NCBI GenBank assembly: GCA_963169105.1
Contig: OY720638.1
Location: 8,914,749 to 8,978,748 of the forward strand
Reading direction: 5' to 3'
Source: Ceriagrion tenellum
Taxonomy: Eukaryota; Arthropoda; Insecta; Odonata; Coenagrionidae
Length of the DNA: 64,000 bases
How positions within the stretch are numbered: the first letter of the stretch is position 1; each line of letters starts with the position of its first letter. This document shows, in pieces, positions 11,884-23,103 of the stretch. A model generated the notes under the pieces. It saw nothing but the letters and a program-made list of their open reading frames with translations. It did not search any database and was not told the origin of the DNA. The translations under genes and the position numbers were made by a program.

Positions 11884-13222
11884 GTGATGCACGGGAGTCG
11901 TTTTCAATGAGTACGCCGAAGAGCGACGCGCCGTCGCATCACTTGGCCTGGACGCCGACCGGTGTGCAGCCGCCTCGTCCCGAGAGCCCGAATTAGATAT
12001 GTCGAAACGCAGCCAAAATGCGGAAGCATTGCTCATACATATGCCGTGGCTCCGACGCTGAAACTGGGCCATGAGCCTCTTCCAACGTGAGCCTCCTTCC
12101 TTGTTCCATTTCTTTCTGATGATAGCGACAATTGACATGTGCTCATTTTCACACCGGGAGGGCCAATCAGTCGAAACTCGATCGATGATCTCCCATGCGT
12201 TTGATGGATAATTTTCCGCTCGATCTGTGGTATCGAGTTTCCAAAGCCTTCAACGACGTAACACAGTTCATTAATTCGGACTCCATGGAGTTATAGAAAG
12301 GGTTCCTTCAAGGTCGCTCGAAATCTAGGTTCGTCTTCTTGAATTGACCTTGTGCTGGAGGAACGAGTCAGTCAAGTGTAACAGAAATTACTTTAAAATA
12401 AAAAAAAGTGGTGAATACTCAATCATCAAGGCATTTAGATGACGTAAATTAAAAATGCCAGAACTTTGCTGAAAAATATAACTAATAATGCCATTGTTAG
12501 TCAACTCACATGTGGAAATGAAATTTAAATAAAATATAATAATTCATCCAAAATCACCCAGAGTGTTTTGATTTGAGAAAAGCAAAAAAAATCACCCTGA
12601 AAATGAGTGAAATAGTATATTCTCTACTAATCAACTCCAATGGATTGAACTCTATTACTAAAGTGAAAATTTTGCTTTTACTGAGGTCACGTCCACTCAC
12701 ACACCCGCAGCGTAAGCTTACAGCATTGGAGTTAGTGGAGTTTCGATGCTTACTCTTCCAAAGTTCCAAAAAAAAAGGTTAGGAAGGCGACGGAGAGAAG
12801 TATTATTTCAGTTTTTGTGTGTATAAACGGAAAATGGGAGCTAGTTCATTCGACTAAAGGGCAAACAATGCCAAGCAACTTCTTGAACAGAAGACATTTG
12901 TATATTAATGCGTGGCAAATGATAAGACGTGGGCGTATATAGCGATAATATAGACGGTTGGTTAGGCGATAGATTGGATGAAATCCTTGCAAAGCATTGA
13001 CCTTTGTATTCTGAAATCTAGTCGATGTGAAAACAGCCACTGGGATCAATTTTAGGTTTTCGATGTCTTTCGAGAATTAGTGTGTATTTGATGAGAAACT
13101 TCGTACCCCAGAAACAACTAATTATTTTGCAAATCCGTGTACACATTAAAATCTCGTACAATGCAGGATTTGAACATAGATATTTGTAGGATTTAATTTT
13201 CTCCCGGTGAATAATCTGAGAA
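11884..13222. other. Intergenic; GC-rich to 12340, then AT-rich
   Basis: 11884-12340 is GC-rich with an unassigned 87-codon minus-strand frame (11875-12138). After 12340 the DNA is AT-rich with no supported feature. Confidence 0.3.
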
Positions 13223-13298
13223 AATTCTTCTCGGGTTTGCATCCGGGTTAATTGGCGAAAATAGAGCAATTAATCCGGACGCAAACCCGAGAAGAATT
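13223..13298. repeat. Near-perfect 32-bp-arm hairpin
   Basis: Arm 13223-13254 (begins AATTCTTCTCGGG) is the reverse complement of 13267-13298 with two mismatches; the loop is 12 nt (13255-13266). No coding frame overlaps convincingly. It may be the relic of a very short inverted-repeat element or a small-RNA precursor; the sequence alone cannot decide. Confidence 0.7.
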
Positions 13299-14391
13299 AA
13301 CGTCGAAAGTAGATATTTACTGATAGACAATCGACGGGCAATGGGTGGGCTGCCCAACGAAAGACACATCGCTTCCCTCTCGGTCACCGAAAGTGGGCAT
13401 CGTTGAGTTCGACTCGAATTGAATCCAAATTCGGCCTATTTCTGCTTGTACAACAAAACAACAAGAGAAAAAAGAAAGACGAAAAATAAAATGAAAGAAG
13501 CTACAGCAGTACAAGCGGGTCTTGGTCTCTTCAGGGCGTGACAAATTCTTCGAATGGATCCTAGGCATTTCTGGGGACCTATATACCTCGCGGGAAGGTT
13601 TAGGCCCCGAATTTGCCCTTACGGACGGCGGGAAACCCGCAAAATAGAGTTAACAGTGATAAAAATTAATTGAAACCAGTAATACATGAATTTAAGAAAG
13701 ATAAAATAATTTTTGAAAAAAATTTACCATTTAAACCTATTGCCTTTTGTCTGTACTGCATGGGTGATTCTCTTATGCGTCAGACTACCAGAATGCCCTA
13801 GTCTACACGTATCAAACGGTAAGTGCGAAATGACCTCAGCCATCGAAGCAAGCAAAGCTAAATCATTACAATAATTTTCTCTGTAACAATGAAATTAAAT
13901 AAAAAGTAATTTTCATAAAATGTAAAAAAACATGCCTCAAAACAAAACTAAAGCCTTGCCAAAGCAAAGCTGCCAGTAATGCATTTGCATCAATATTCTG
14001 CCGTCAGAGGCTGTCAAGGGGCGGCGGTCGCTCGTGCCGCTCGTGTTTGGACAGTAGTCATGAAAAGCGGGAACGGGGGAAATGAGGGGAAGAGGAGAGT
14101 TGGGCATCAACCATATGTCTTTAGCTGGAGTTAAGGTACTTTTTTTCTAATCTCTGACGGAGTGAGAAGAATTTTTTTAGACACCGCAATTTACTATTAC
14201 AAATTTTCCGGAGCTTTCAGCATCCTCTAAGGTCACAGACCCGGTCGTGGGTAGGCCAGAGCACTCATGTTTGTCCGGGTCAAATCTTGCCATTGAAATT
14301 TAACCTACTTCCTCATGTACTAAAGCTCTAAAATCTTGTCCTTAGAGCCACTTACAGTGACGATGCAATAATTAAAATAAATAATTCAAGT
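13299..14391. other. Intergenic, nothing supported
   Basis: No coding or repeat signature found. A purine-rich tract of GGGG/GAGG motifs occurs around 14060-14100. Confidence 0.35.
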
Positions 14392-15344
14392 GACCCGGTG
14401 TGTCAGTACACTGCATATACTTCCTAGTGGTGGGTCGCGGGTAAAGGTATGCTGGCTCTCAAGGTAGTCCTTTCAGAAGGGATCCTAGCTTGAGCAGAAT
14501 AGTGAAAGCGGGCCTAGGGTATTACTATGATTTGGTTTCTCTTGTGGCATACTGGCGAAAATATGCCAAAACTGACCGGTAGAGCGCCGTAACCGTTAGC
14601 AGGGAAAGCTGCACGTGGTGCGGGTACTGCAAAGGCTGGTAACCTTGCATACTCTATTATTATTTACTCATAACAGTCACAGAGTAGCCTCGGACGGCCG
14701 AAGCCACGATGGGCGGCGGAAGCTGAATAAGGTTGGCCCATCAAGATACAGATATAGTACGACCTAGACTATTGGCATTTGGAATGAGAGAGGAGTATAT
14801 GGAAAGGAACATGAGTTGTAGAATGAAATGAAAGTGAGATGAATGGATGTTTTGTGTGTATATGAAATCAAGCGCAAGGGGCGGTATGTAGTTACTATAG
14901 ATGGGAAAGATCTGGCATTGTGGTCAGGACTTGACGATAATATACACGTCAGTCAAGGTGCAGCATTCTCAATGAGGGAGCTAAGTTACTAGTAAGGAAG
15001 TACGAGTTAGTATCCCCTAGATTGCTCTGGGATCGCATGAAAGTAGGTTTTAGGAGAGTTGTAATTGTGGCGTGCTATGCACCAGTGAATGGAGAGAATG
15101 ACAGTGTGAAAGATGAGTTTTGGGAAAAACTGAAAGAGGTTTTGAATGAATGTGATCCTGGTCAGAGAATAATTGTACTAGGTGACATGAATGGCTGGAT
15201 TGGTGTGAGGCGGGATCCATCCGAGAGAGTGGTTGGGCCATTTGGTGACCCTCGAGTGAATGATAATGGTGAAAACTTGGTGAGTGTGTGCTTGGAAAAA
15301 GGATTGTTTGTGTGGAATATATGGTTCTAACATAAGAGAATACG
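14392..15344 (+). mobile_element. LINE family 2, copy 1: 5' leader and endonuclease part
   Basis: Aligns almost base for base with 47194-48145 from the same 5' start (GACCCGGTG). A leader of ~370 bp is followed by an endonuclease frame beginning TIGIWNERGVYGKE (about 14770). The cleanest block is 15022-15330, with RVVIVACYAPVN and GDMNGW in the position of the usual GDFN metal-binding motif. The copy ends where the reverse-oriented SINE begins, so the rest of the endonuclease and all of the RT are missing. The motif set fits an RTE-like clade distinct from the 1534-4853 element. Confidence 0.8.
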
Positions 15345-15643
15345 GATTGGATTGGACATTTGGGGAGGCGAAAGGCAGCTAAGGTCGATGCGCCATAGGG
15401 TACAGGTAAGGGAGGAAGGATGGATATAAACCCGGCGTCGGCATTAGCCTGCTCTTAACGAAAGGCGCCAAGGGGACCATGGCTTAACGTCTCATCCGAC
15501 AGACGGAGTACTCCACTTGAAGTGCCCTCCACAAGACACTCAAGTAGGGATCGGGTTCCTCTGAAAAACATCCGCCTCTGCAGAGATTTGAACTCTGGCT
15601 GCCCGCGTGGTAGGTGAGTACTCTAGCCACCACACCAACCCGA
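15345..15643 (-). mobile_element. tRNA-derived SINE, copy 1 (reverse)
   Basis: Read on the minus strand it begins with a tRNA-like head (TTGGTGTGGTGGCTAGAGTA, then a B-box-like motif, here AGTTCAAAT), followed by the body shared with copies at 16391, 40402 and 48581 (ATGTTTTTCAGAGGAACCCG; GGATGAGACGTTAAGCC; GCGCATCGACC tail). It sits where LINE family 2 copy 1 stops. No exact duplication flanks it, so it may have been accompanied by a deletion of the LINE. Confidence 0.82.
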
Positions 15644-16390
15644 AGAAAAGTACGTTGATGTAGCAAAAATCTAATTATGTGCGGGTTATCATGATTTGCA
15701 GTTACATGTCTCCCCACCAGTTTGCATCAAGGTAGGCCCTATATGAATCGCGCTATAGTACCTAAAGTAACCCTGCTGGTACAGTCGGATCCGTTATCGT
15801 AAGTTGAAACGAAACAATTGATGCTCGGCCGCTGATCCGAAGTTGAGGTCAATTAGCTCACATCAATGGCATACCATTCATTGATCACCCCTCCTTGCCG
15901 TTTCATGTCGTTATTTCACGAAAAATATGGATTTTTAATTCGGCTCACTGGTCTGTAAATACTGTTTTCTTTACACTCGAATAGTGCAGAATATTAATCT
16001 ATGAGGATACTGACTATGGTGAGTATTGGTAATATATAAGTCAAATTTCTCTGAACGACTCGCTGGAAGAAAACGAATAGTCAACCCTTGAAACGTATAG
16101 TTATTTTAGCTACTATGGATTCGACTGGCATTATAAGCCTTCGTGTTTAATATAGCTTATTGTTCATATTTTCCCGCGCTTAGCTGGTAAATTGGCCTTT
16201 ACGGGCACCGTTTTAATTGATATAATGAACTTCTTCGCTCGCTCATGGAATACCGTGCTTGCTAAGCCGCAGAAATGAATTCTATATATACACTTTCATG
16301 ACAGCAACAGCCACGGAGTTTGATTGAGCTTGTGTTTTGATATCTTAATGAGTTCATCATTTTCTTACAAATAGTGTTGCCGCGAGTCCC
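15644..16390. other. Intergenic, nothing supported
   Basis: Unique-looking DNA with no open frame or repeat I can assign. LINE family 2 does not resume here after the SINE. Confidence 0.35.
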
Positions 16391-17010
16391 GGGTCGGGTT
16401 CGGGTTGGTGTGGTGATTAGAGTACTCGCCTACCACACGGGCGGCCAGGGTTCAAATCCCTGCAAAGGCGGATGTTTTTCTGAGGAAATCCGATCCCTAC
16501 TTAAGTAATAGTTCAACTGTTGAAGGCTCCACTTAGTGGAGCAACATTCTGATGGGAGAAAATAAAATATTTTATTATTTTCCACTGCGTTTTATTCTTC
16601 ATTCGAGGGGGAATGACGGGAATTCTTTCAAAGGGGAAGAAAATATCGCAGTGGAATGATATAGTACGGACAGGAACATTACGCACAGGAATATTACAGT
16701 ACACACATACGCAGCGGAATACTTTGTAATATAATATTCTTTCCCCTGGGGGGGGGGGGGGAAGAATAAATCGCAGTGGAGTATAACAAAGTATTTTATT
16801 TTCTCCCACCCTACTTGAGTGTCTCGTGGAGGGCACTTCAAGTCCAGTACTCCGTCTGTCGGATGAGACGTTAAACCGTGGTCCCCTTGGCGCCTTTCGT
16901 TAAGAGCAGGCTAATGCCGACGCCGGGTTTCTATCCACCCTTTCTCCCTTACCTGTACCCTATGGCGCAAATGACCTCAGCCGTCGGTCGCCTCCCAAAC
17001 CATCCAATCG
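16391..17010 (+). mobile_element. tRNA-derived SINE, copy 2, split by an insertion
   Basis: The 5' part (16391 to about 16508) holds the tRNA-like head: anticodon-like stem CGCCT/GGGCG around loop ACCACAC (anticodon-like CAC, valine-type), and T-arm-like CAGGG-TTCAAAT-CCCTG. The 3' part resumes at about 16809 (CCTACTTGAGTG) and runs to 17010. CCCTACTT is present on both sides of the intervening ~300 bp, suggesting an 8-10-bp target duplication. The head would supply internal A- and B-box pol III promoter elements. Confidence 0.85.
16554..16807. mobile_element. 254-bp inverted-repeat element inside the SINE
   Basis: Terminal arms 16554-16600 and 16761-16807 (47 bp each, beginning GGGAGAAAATAAAATA) are reverse complements with a few mismatches. 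Degenerate internal copies of the motif (CGCAGTGGAAT near 16650, CAGCGGAATAC near 16712) give a repetitive fold-back structure. A run of 14 G lies at 16748-16761. No coding capacity. The left side includes ~45 bp of extra sequence outside the arm before the SINE resumes, so the true insertion may be larger. Confidence 0.72.
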
Positions 17011-18801
17011 TACCTTAGGCAGAAAAGAATGAGAGTTTGAGGGAAAATACCGAACGAGGACAGGAGAAGAAACCTAGCGAAACAACTTAATGGCCATGAT
17101 TGAGAAGAACTAACGCTAAAACAATAGCCAAAAATAAAGTTAATTAAGTCTCTCAAATTTTCATGAAGGCTGAGGAGCAATTAACCGGGGCACAAGCAAT
17201 AATCACTGTATTATCTCTGCAGTTTTGTAACTGATGAGTATTTGTAGAATGAGAAGCTAAGAAATTTAACGATATTAACCATCCTATGCGCCTTTCAATA
17301 TTTATTCGAAGGCAGGACCTTTTTTCCCCGAACAGCCCGTGATTTAGGCAGCACTTCTCCACTTACCATTCTATGTGGTCTCACTCATAATGCACTTAAG
17401 TGCGTTGCGCTTATTATAATCCGAGAAAGTCTCAGATAGATCAAAGGCATTTGATGACCTTTAAATTCATAGCTCACATGTGTCAATAATGATATACGTT
17501 CCTCAAAACCGAGCCCACTAAGCTCTTGGTAAGTTTGAAAAAAAATTTCTTGAAGTAACCACTAAATAAGTTGTTTCAAGGCAGATTAAGCATTAAAAAT
17601 ATCCAAATAAACAATTTTGAAGCATGCGACTCAGAAATCCCATACTAATGACCGAGTTTTCTGAAAGAAAAATTACCCTTGACCTTCCTGAAAATATGGG
17701 GCTCAACATCTCTCTTTTACCGTAGTACAACATTCGCTTCTCCAAAAGACTGAATATAAATGAATTTAACGAGGCACACCCGTATAGTGCATGCTGTGGT
17801 GCATGTTATAGAATCTAGTGGCCATCAGACAATTTGCATTCACATTTAATGGAGCTGTATCTCGCCCCGCCTTGCTCTCTCCCATTACATAATGACAACA
17901 AAATTCTCTATTATTGGGATCGAATTTAGCTACCCCTTGAAGATTTCATATTTCTGACATTGCGCTGGAAATATTTCATCGTCAGTAGAAATGACCTCGT
18001 AAAAACTCATTCAGCACTTCCTTCCGCTTCCCTTTTCAAGTACTTTTTCTCCCAATTAACGGTCACTCAGCTCCTTGGTCGGCAAAGTTTGATGGCACTG
18101 CGTACGTTTTCTGCCTGGTTCTATATAATGTTGGCTCAATTCAATGCAATTATCAAGGTCTCCCTTAAATCAAACATGCACGCGACGATAAAAATTACAT
18201 TTCCAAAATTAAAAAAACAACCCTATCTAATCTAATGACAACTAAAGTAAAATAACAAAGCAAACCTTAATTAATACAAGATTATGAGCGTAAGATACAT
18301 AATATATGCTACCCCACAATTAAACGTAAAAAAATTCAGTTGTCCACATTTCAATCGCGATGAAATTATTGATATTCATATCTCGTAAAAGGCTGAAAGT
18401 TGTGATGAATGGAATTCAGCATTCTTACTTAAGTCGAAGTGGTCTTCTCAAACGCGCATTGTCGATTTTCGACTGTCGCGCACGTCCTTCCTTCGATACT
18501 TCATCATCCACGGCGGGGCTGCTTGTGGATTGCAAAAAAATTACTTGTTCGGGGCATTACCAAAAGTGTTAGTATGTACAATTGCGCACATTGCAATATT
18601 TGAAATTATCGTAAGCCATTCGGGAGTGTATCTTATAAGCACTCACTACAATTGTAACTGTAATTGATGGTTATCAGTCCCGAAACCCTGTTCACTTACT
18701 TACAAACACATCCACTCGACTCATACGATTGAACTAGTTGACGTCATTCAAGACGTCAGGAGAGCATATTGTGTTTCATTCAAAGTGAGGGTTGCGCTCT
18801 A
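17011..18801. other. Intergenic, nothing supported
   Basis: AT-rich DNA without assignable frames, repeats or RNA structures on either strand. Confidence 0.4.
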
Positions 18802-19358
18802 TTAAGGTAGTCCGAGGGAGATAGTTCACCAGTCATAATAGAGACCATATTCCAATTATACGTTTCAATTACATCAGTTGTAGGACACCTCAATTAAATA
18901 TTGCATTATTAATGTTGCAATAATGTAGTTTTAAATGACAGAAATTGTAAGTAATTAAATGAATATATCAAAATAAGTCTTTAACTTGACTCATTTTTTT
19001 CGCGCGGTGCGTTTGAAACTCCTTCAAAACGGAATGTTTCTTGCGATACCCAAGAACCTACTGCGGTGACAATATGATTAATTTTCAAATTTAGTTGAGA
19101 AAACATACAAACTAGACGTTGTTAGTTAGTTAGTAGAAGTGTTAGAAATTCCTCATTTTGTAAATAATGTCTCTCTGGAGTGCATACACTTACCATTTCC
19201 CATGTTTAAGGGCTGGTATTATTTGGCAAATATCTCTGAAAGTAATGAGGTAAGGGGTTAAATTTTTGGTGTCATTAGAAGGGTGAGATATTTTTCTTTA
19301 AAATGAGAGCAAATTCATTGATTTCTAAGTAAAGTGATATTTTGCTCAAACTACCTTC
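18802..19358 (+). mobile_element. TTAA-flanked MITE, copy B
   Basis: TTAAGGTAGTCCGAGG at the left; CTCAAACTACC at the right, where the terminal TTAA is corrupted to TTCAA. The interior matches copies A and C at roughly nine bases in ten by eye, including CGCGCGGTGCGTTTGAAACT near 19000-19020. Confidence 0.82.
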
Positions 19359-20391
19359 AATGCTTACATTTACAAAGAAAAAAATCTTAATCAAATTTCT
19401 TACAGGGGATATTTCTTATCTACTCTTCGAAAACGCCATTACCTAAGTAAGTTATAGAGGTCTATTGGTCACAAATATGAAATATACGGAAAACGGCGGT
19501 AATAAAAGGGGAAAGAAATTAGGTAGTCTTACTGAGGACGTTTCGAACTCCTTGGCCCTTCTTCAGCGGTGCACTGAGTACTTCTTCTGCTGCTTGAAGT
19601 GGAGCTCAGTTTTAATTATTAAATGGCTTATGAAGAGGACTGATTTTAGGTATATTTTAGTACACGCATATTGATGTATATGCAATGAATGGTGTAATGT
19701 CAATTTTTCCTCAATATCGGTGATCGGCAAAACTCGTTTCTTGTTCATAACACAAACTTTGTTGTTTTCTCTCAGCACAATTTTTTCAATGTGACCATTT
19801 AAAAAAAAAATATTTCTTATATTTTAAGTTGCATGGTCGACAACTTTACTGCAACGGCATGGTCAAACCAATTGTAGCCCCACAACAGGTACAGCGTTTG
19901 GGGCGATCTAAATGCTTCATTTACCAATATATGTTCCTTTTTTTAATGATTTATGAATAAATCGAGTTTTATTTTCATACATAGCATATGCATTGGAGAT
20001 GTTTTGACGTTTTAGAAATTCTGGAGCAAATTTGTGAATTAACGTAACTAAGTGAGACCCTACTGTTTCAGCACCGTGTTTAAAGATTTTCAAAAATAGG
20101 TTTTCAACTCTGTAAATTACAAATATTTGATTTGAAATCAAAATGAAAATTCCCCCATGAAATAGGCAATACGATACCACAAAATCACCAATCGAACCCA
20201 CCTAATGGAAAATTCGTTTCCCTGAACAGGCCTAGAATTGCGCTCGGCTGCGTCTGCTCGGGAGTCGAAGATGCCCGCACAAGGGTGGACTGTTGCCACT
20301 CGAGGGGGGAAGGGAGGGAATTCGGGGGGCACCCTCGCTCGGCGGGCCCTGCCGGAGTCCCAGCGGCGCAGTCCCTCAGCGGGGAATGGGG
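19359..20391. other. Intergenic; GC-rich from about 20230
   Basis: AT-rich and featureless to about 20230, then sharply GC-rich (20230-20400) up to the inverted repeat. No family recognised in the frames of the GC-rich part. Confidence 0.3.
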
Positions 20392-20780
20392 CCAGGGGGT
20401 GGTTTCTCAGAGCTACCAGTCTACAACTTACAAGTCACGTGACTGACTATTTTCACGAGGCGGATGGGTTCCTCAGATATACCAATCTGAAGTCTTGTAC
20501 TAGTCCAAGAAAATGGCGGGCCTAATCAAGACCATACATGACTCGTATTTTGATGATTAACATACATTTTGGACGTGCACCTTGCAATATTTCCAATTCA
20601 AAAGTTAGTGCAATGTTTTTGGATAAATACAAATGATTAAGCATGTGCTGAAAAGTAATTTAATGTCCCAACGTACCTTAAAAGATCCCAAGCGAATGCA
20701 AGTATTCGGGTAAACCTAACACCATAAGATATAATCCTTTATTTCGTCGCATTTCTTGAAGGATGAGATCTAAATAGTAG
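20392..20780 (+). repeat. Left arm of a 0.96-kb inverted repeat
   Basis: 389 bp that is the reverse complement of 20970-21354 at high identity with small indels; it begins around CCAGGGGGTGGTTTCTCAG and ends AAATAGTAG. The spacer 20781-20969 is 189 bp and AT-rich. No coding frame. The pair could be a fold-back transposon or two head-to-head insertions of a ~390-bp element. Confidence 0.85.
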
Positions 20781-20969
20781 TTATTAATAAACCTTACATT
20801 TCAAGATATCTTGTTTATTTGGTTTTATCATAATCGAACCACTATAAATGACGTTATAACTTATTATCATAACGAAACTTCATGGTAACATTCCGTATGT
20901 TGACATTAATAATATTTATCGTAACTTACATTCCGTATTTCCAGTTATCAAGGTATCCCCACGAGGACC

Positions 20970-21354
20970 CTACTATTTAGAGCTCATCCTTCAAGAAATA
21001 CGACGAAATAAACGATTATATCTAATGATGTTAGGTGAATCCGAAATCTTGCATTCACTTTGGATCTTTTGAGGTAAGTTGGGACATTAAATTAATTTCC
21101 AGCACATGTTTAATCATTTGTATTTCACTCAAAAACATTGCACTTACTTTTGAATTAGAAATATTGCAAGTGGCACGCCAAAAACATATCGTAATCATCA
21201 AAATACGAGTCATGTATGGTCTTCATTTGGCCCGCCATTTTCTTGGACTAGTACAAGTCTTCGATTACGTATACCTGGGTAACCCATCCGCCTCGTGAAA
21301 ATGGTCACGTGACTTGTAAGTTGTAGACTTGTAGCTCTGAGACACAGCCCCCTG
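20970..21354 (-). repeat. Right arm of the inverted repeat, bounded by a 12-bp direct repeat
   Basis: Reverse complement of the left arm. CCACGAGGACCC occurs at 20959-20970 (inner edge) and again at 21359-21370 (just beyond the outer edge), resembling a target-site duplication around this arm alone. That favours independent insertion of a ~390-bp unit, though the left arm shows no comparable pair. Confidence 0.85.
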
Positions 21355-21775
21355 GACTCCACGAGGACCCGCAAGAAGCCGGCTCATTTGCCTTACCGGC
21401 GACCGGGATTCCACTTCCCACCTCCCCCTCCTCCTCTTGTCTCCCACAGTGCCGATGACGTCAATTTCCCACGGTCCACTCGACTGCAGCATGTGGGGAA
21501 GCTTCTCCATCCCCCGCGCCCATGCCAGCGGGGCCACCTTCGGAAATCCGAACCGAGGCTCGTGATGGACAGGTCATGGTACGCTCCCACAATACATCTC
21601 TCCACGCTGGCTGCTTCTTTCCCATGATGGGAGCTACCGTTGCCTTTTGCATTAGGCGAGTGGAAGAAATTAAGAAAAATGCCGCATCCCTTTAATTCGT
21701 CGAAAAGAGGCTGTATCGTAAACACTCTCCGGTCCCAAAAGACATGGTCATACATCCAATTTCATGGATGACATG
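21355..21775. other. GC-rich intergenic segment
   Basis: GC-rich (especially 21380-21560), with overlapping frames on both strands and no recognisable protein family. It may be the continuation of the GC-rich block interrupted at 20391. Confidence 0.3.
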
Positions 21776-22566
21776 GTATATCGTGGGGATTACACATACA
21801 AAACATATGTGGCGCAGCATTAAAGAAACTAGGTTTTGTTAAACTTATAATAGGAAGTTCCTCGGATGAAGAAGTCAAAGAGAGATGTAACTTCGCTCTA
21901 GTTAGGCCACACCTCGAATACGCCGCGAGCATTTGGAACCCTGGTCAAATCGATTTAACCAAAAATATCAATAGATTTCAAAGGAAAGCAGCGCGCATCG
22001 TTAAAAACTGCTAAGAGAGTACATGTAGTGCACCACAACTTTTTGAGAGATTAAGGTGGGAGCCCCTAGAGACTCTGAGGATTCACGCTAGGCTTAGGTT
22101 GCTTGATAAATTCAGAACTGGTATTTTTCAGAGCGGCACAGAGAATATTATTATGACTCCTCACTACGTCTCTAAGTCTGACAGACGCGATAAAATAAGA
22201 GAGATACACTGCCGAACAGATAGGTACAAAAACTCGTTCTTTCTGCAAACAATAAACGATCGCAATAAAAATTGAGCTCCACTAAATACACTCCTATTAT
22301 ACATGTCACCTTTTCATCTCCAAAAAAACGTACACCTTTACACGAAGACGCCGCGAGCATTTGGGACCCTGGTCAAATAGATTTAACCAAAAAAATTAAT
22401 AAAATACAAAGGAAAGCAGCGCAAAGTTTAGTGTTCTATTACGAACAGGGGGTGTTGTGTTCCCCCCTGCCACACACCGCTTGGGCGTGTGGCAGGGGAT
22501 GACCTAACACCCCCTGCCACATGCTCGGCGGCGGCGGCTCGCGGGGTATTGCGTATATGTAGATGG
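21776..22566 (+). mobile_element. CR1-like LINE, 3' end, 5'-truncated and internally rearranged
   Basis: The frame from about 21785 encodes the RT C-terminal tail: LKKLGFV-like start, then RPHLEYAASIWNPGQIDLTK, RRDKIREIHCRTDRYKNSFF, ending near 22276; one in-frame TAA lies near 22011. The 3' UTR follows. A second copy of the internal piece (ASIWDPGQIDLTKKINKIQRKAAQ, 22346-22435) interrupts the 3' UTR, and the element's end (CTCGCGGGGTATTGCG, then TGTAGATGG) closes at about 22566. This C-terminal RT signature is typical of CR1/Jockey-group LINEs; 3' termini with ATCTACATCTACA-like tails recur in the other copies here. Confidence 0.82.
22445..22516 (+). other. Long hairpin in the CR1-like 3' tail
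   Basis: Outer stem CAGGGGGTGTT/AACACCCCCTG and inner stem CCCCTGCCACAC/GTGTGGCAGGGG can form one stacked hairpin. Related GC-rich palindromes appear in the tails of the other CR1-like copies (about 26690, 35010, 58350, 61115). Confidence 0.6.
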
Positions 22567-23103
22567 CGCTTCAGCGAGGGCAACTTTATGTTAACATTCC
22601 CGGTGGCCCAGTGGGTGCATTTTATTTCTTCCTGTGCGAGTTAATTTAAGCAATAGTATGTTTTTTATGTATGACGCGGCAATTTCTATGTAATTTAAGA
22701 CGAAAAGTTAGAAGGAAATATCTAAGCTCGAGAAATGTTCACACCTCAATCTCCCTTAGGTCTGCTCCAAATAGCGGCCCTTCAGACCACTCACCCCCTT
22801 CAAGTTTGCTTTGAAAATCCGAAATCTCGCCAAGGCCGTGACTCAGGTTGGATGAGGCAAGTGCGCTTCGCACCCTTTGCGGGCCCCACTCAAAAGAAGG
22901 CCGAGAGTGCGCACTCGGCCATGTTCCGTCGGCCACGCTCGCGAGCCTCGACGCTTCCGAAACAATTAGCTCACTCGACTGGAATCCCTTGGGCAGGCGG
23001 GCCATTAGGATCGCTCAAGTTGCCTCGGCCACCGCCTAAGGTGAGTTGTTTGGGCGACATATCATTTCACCGAGAATTCAATGCATTTGATCAACTTCGT
23101 ATT
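22567..23103. other. Intergenic; GC-rich 22780-23040
   Basis: Open frames overlap on both strands (plus 22739-23112, 125 codons; minus 22739-23005, 88 codons), as expected in GC-rich DNA with few stops. No known domain is recognised, so neither is called as a gene. Confidence 0.3.
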
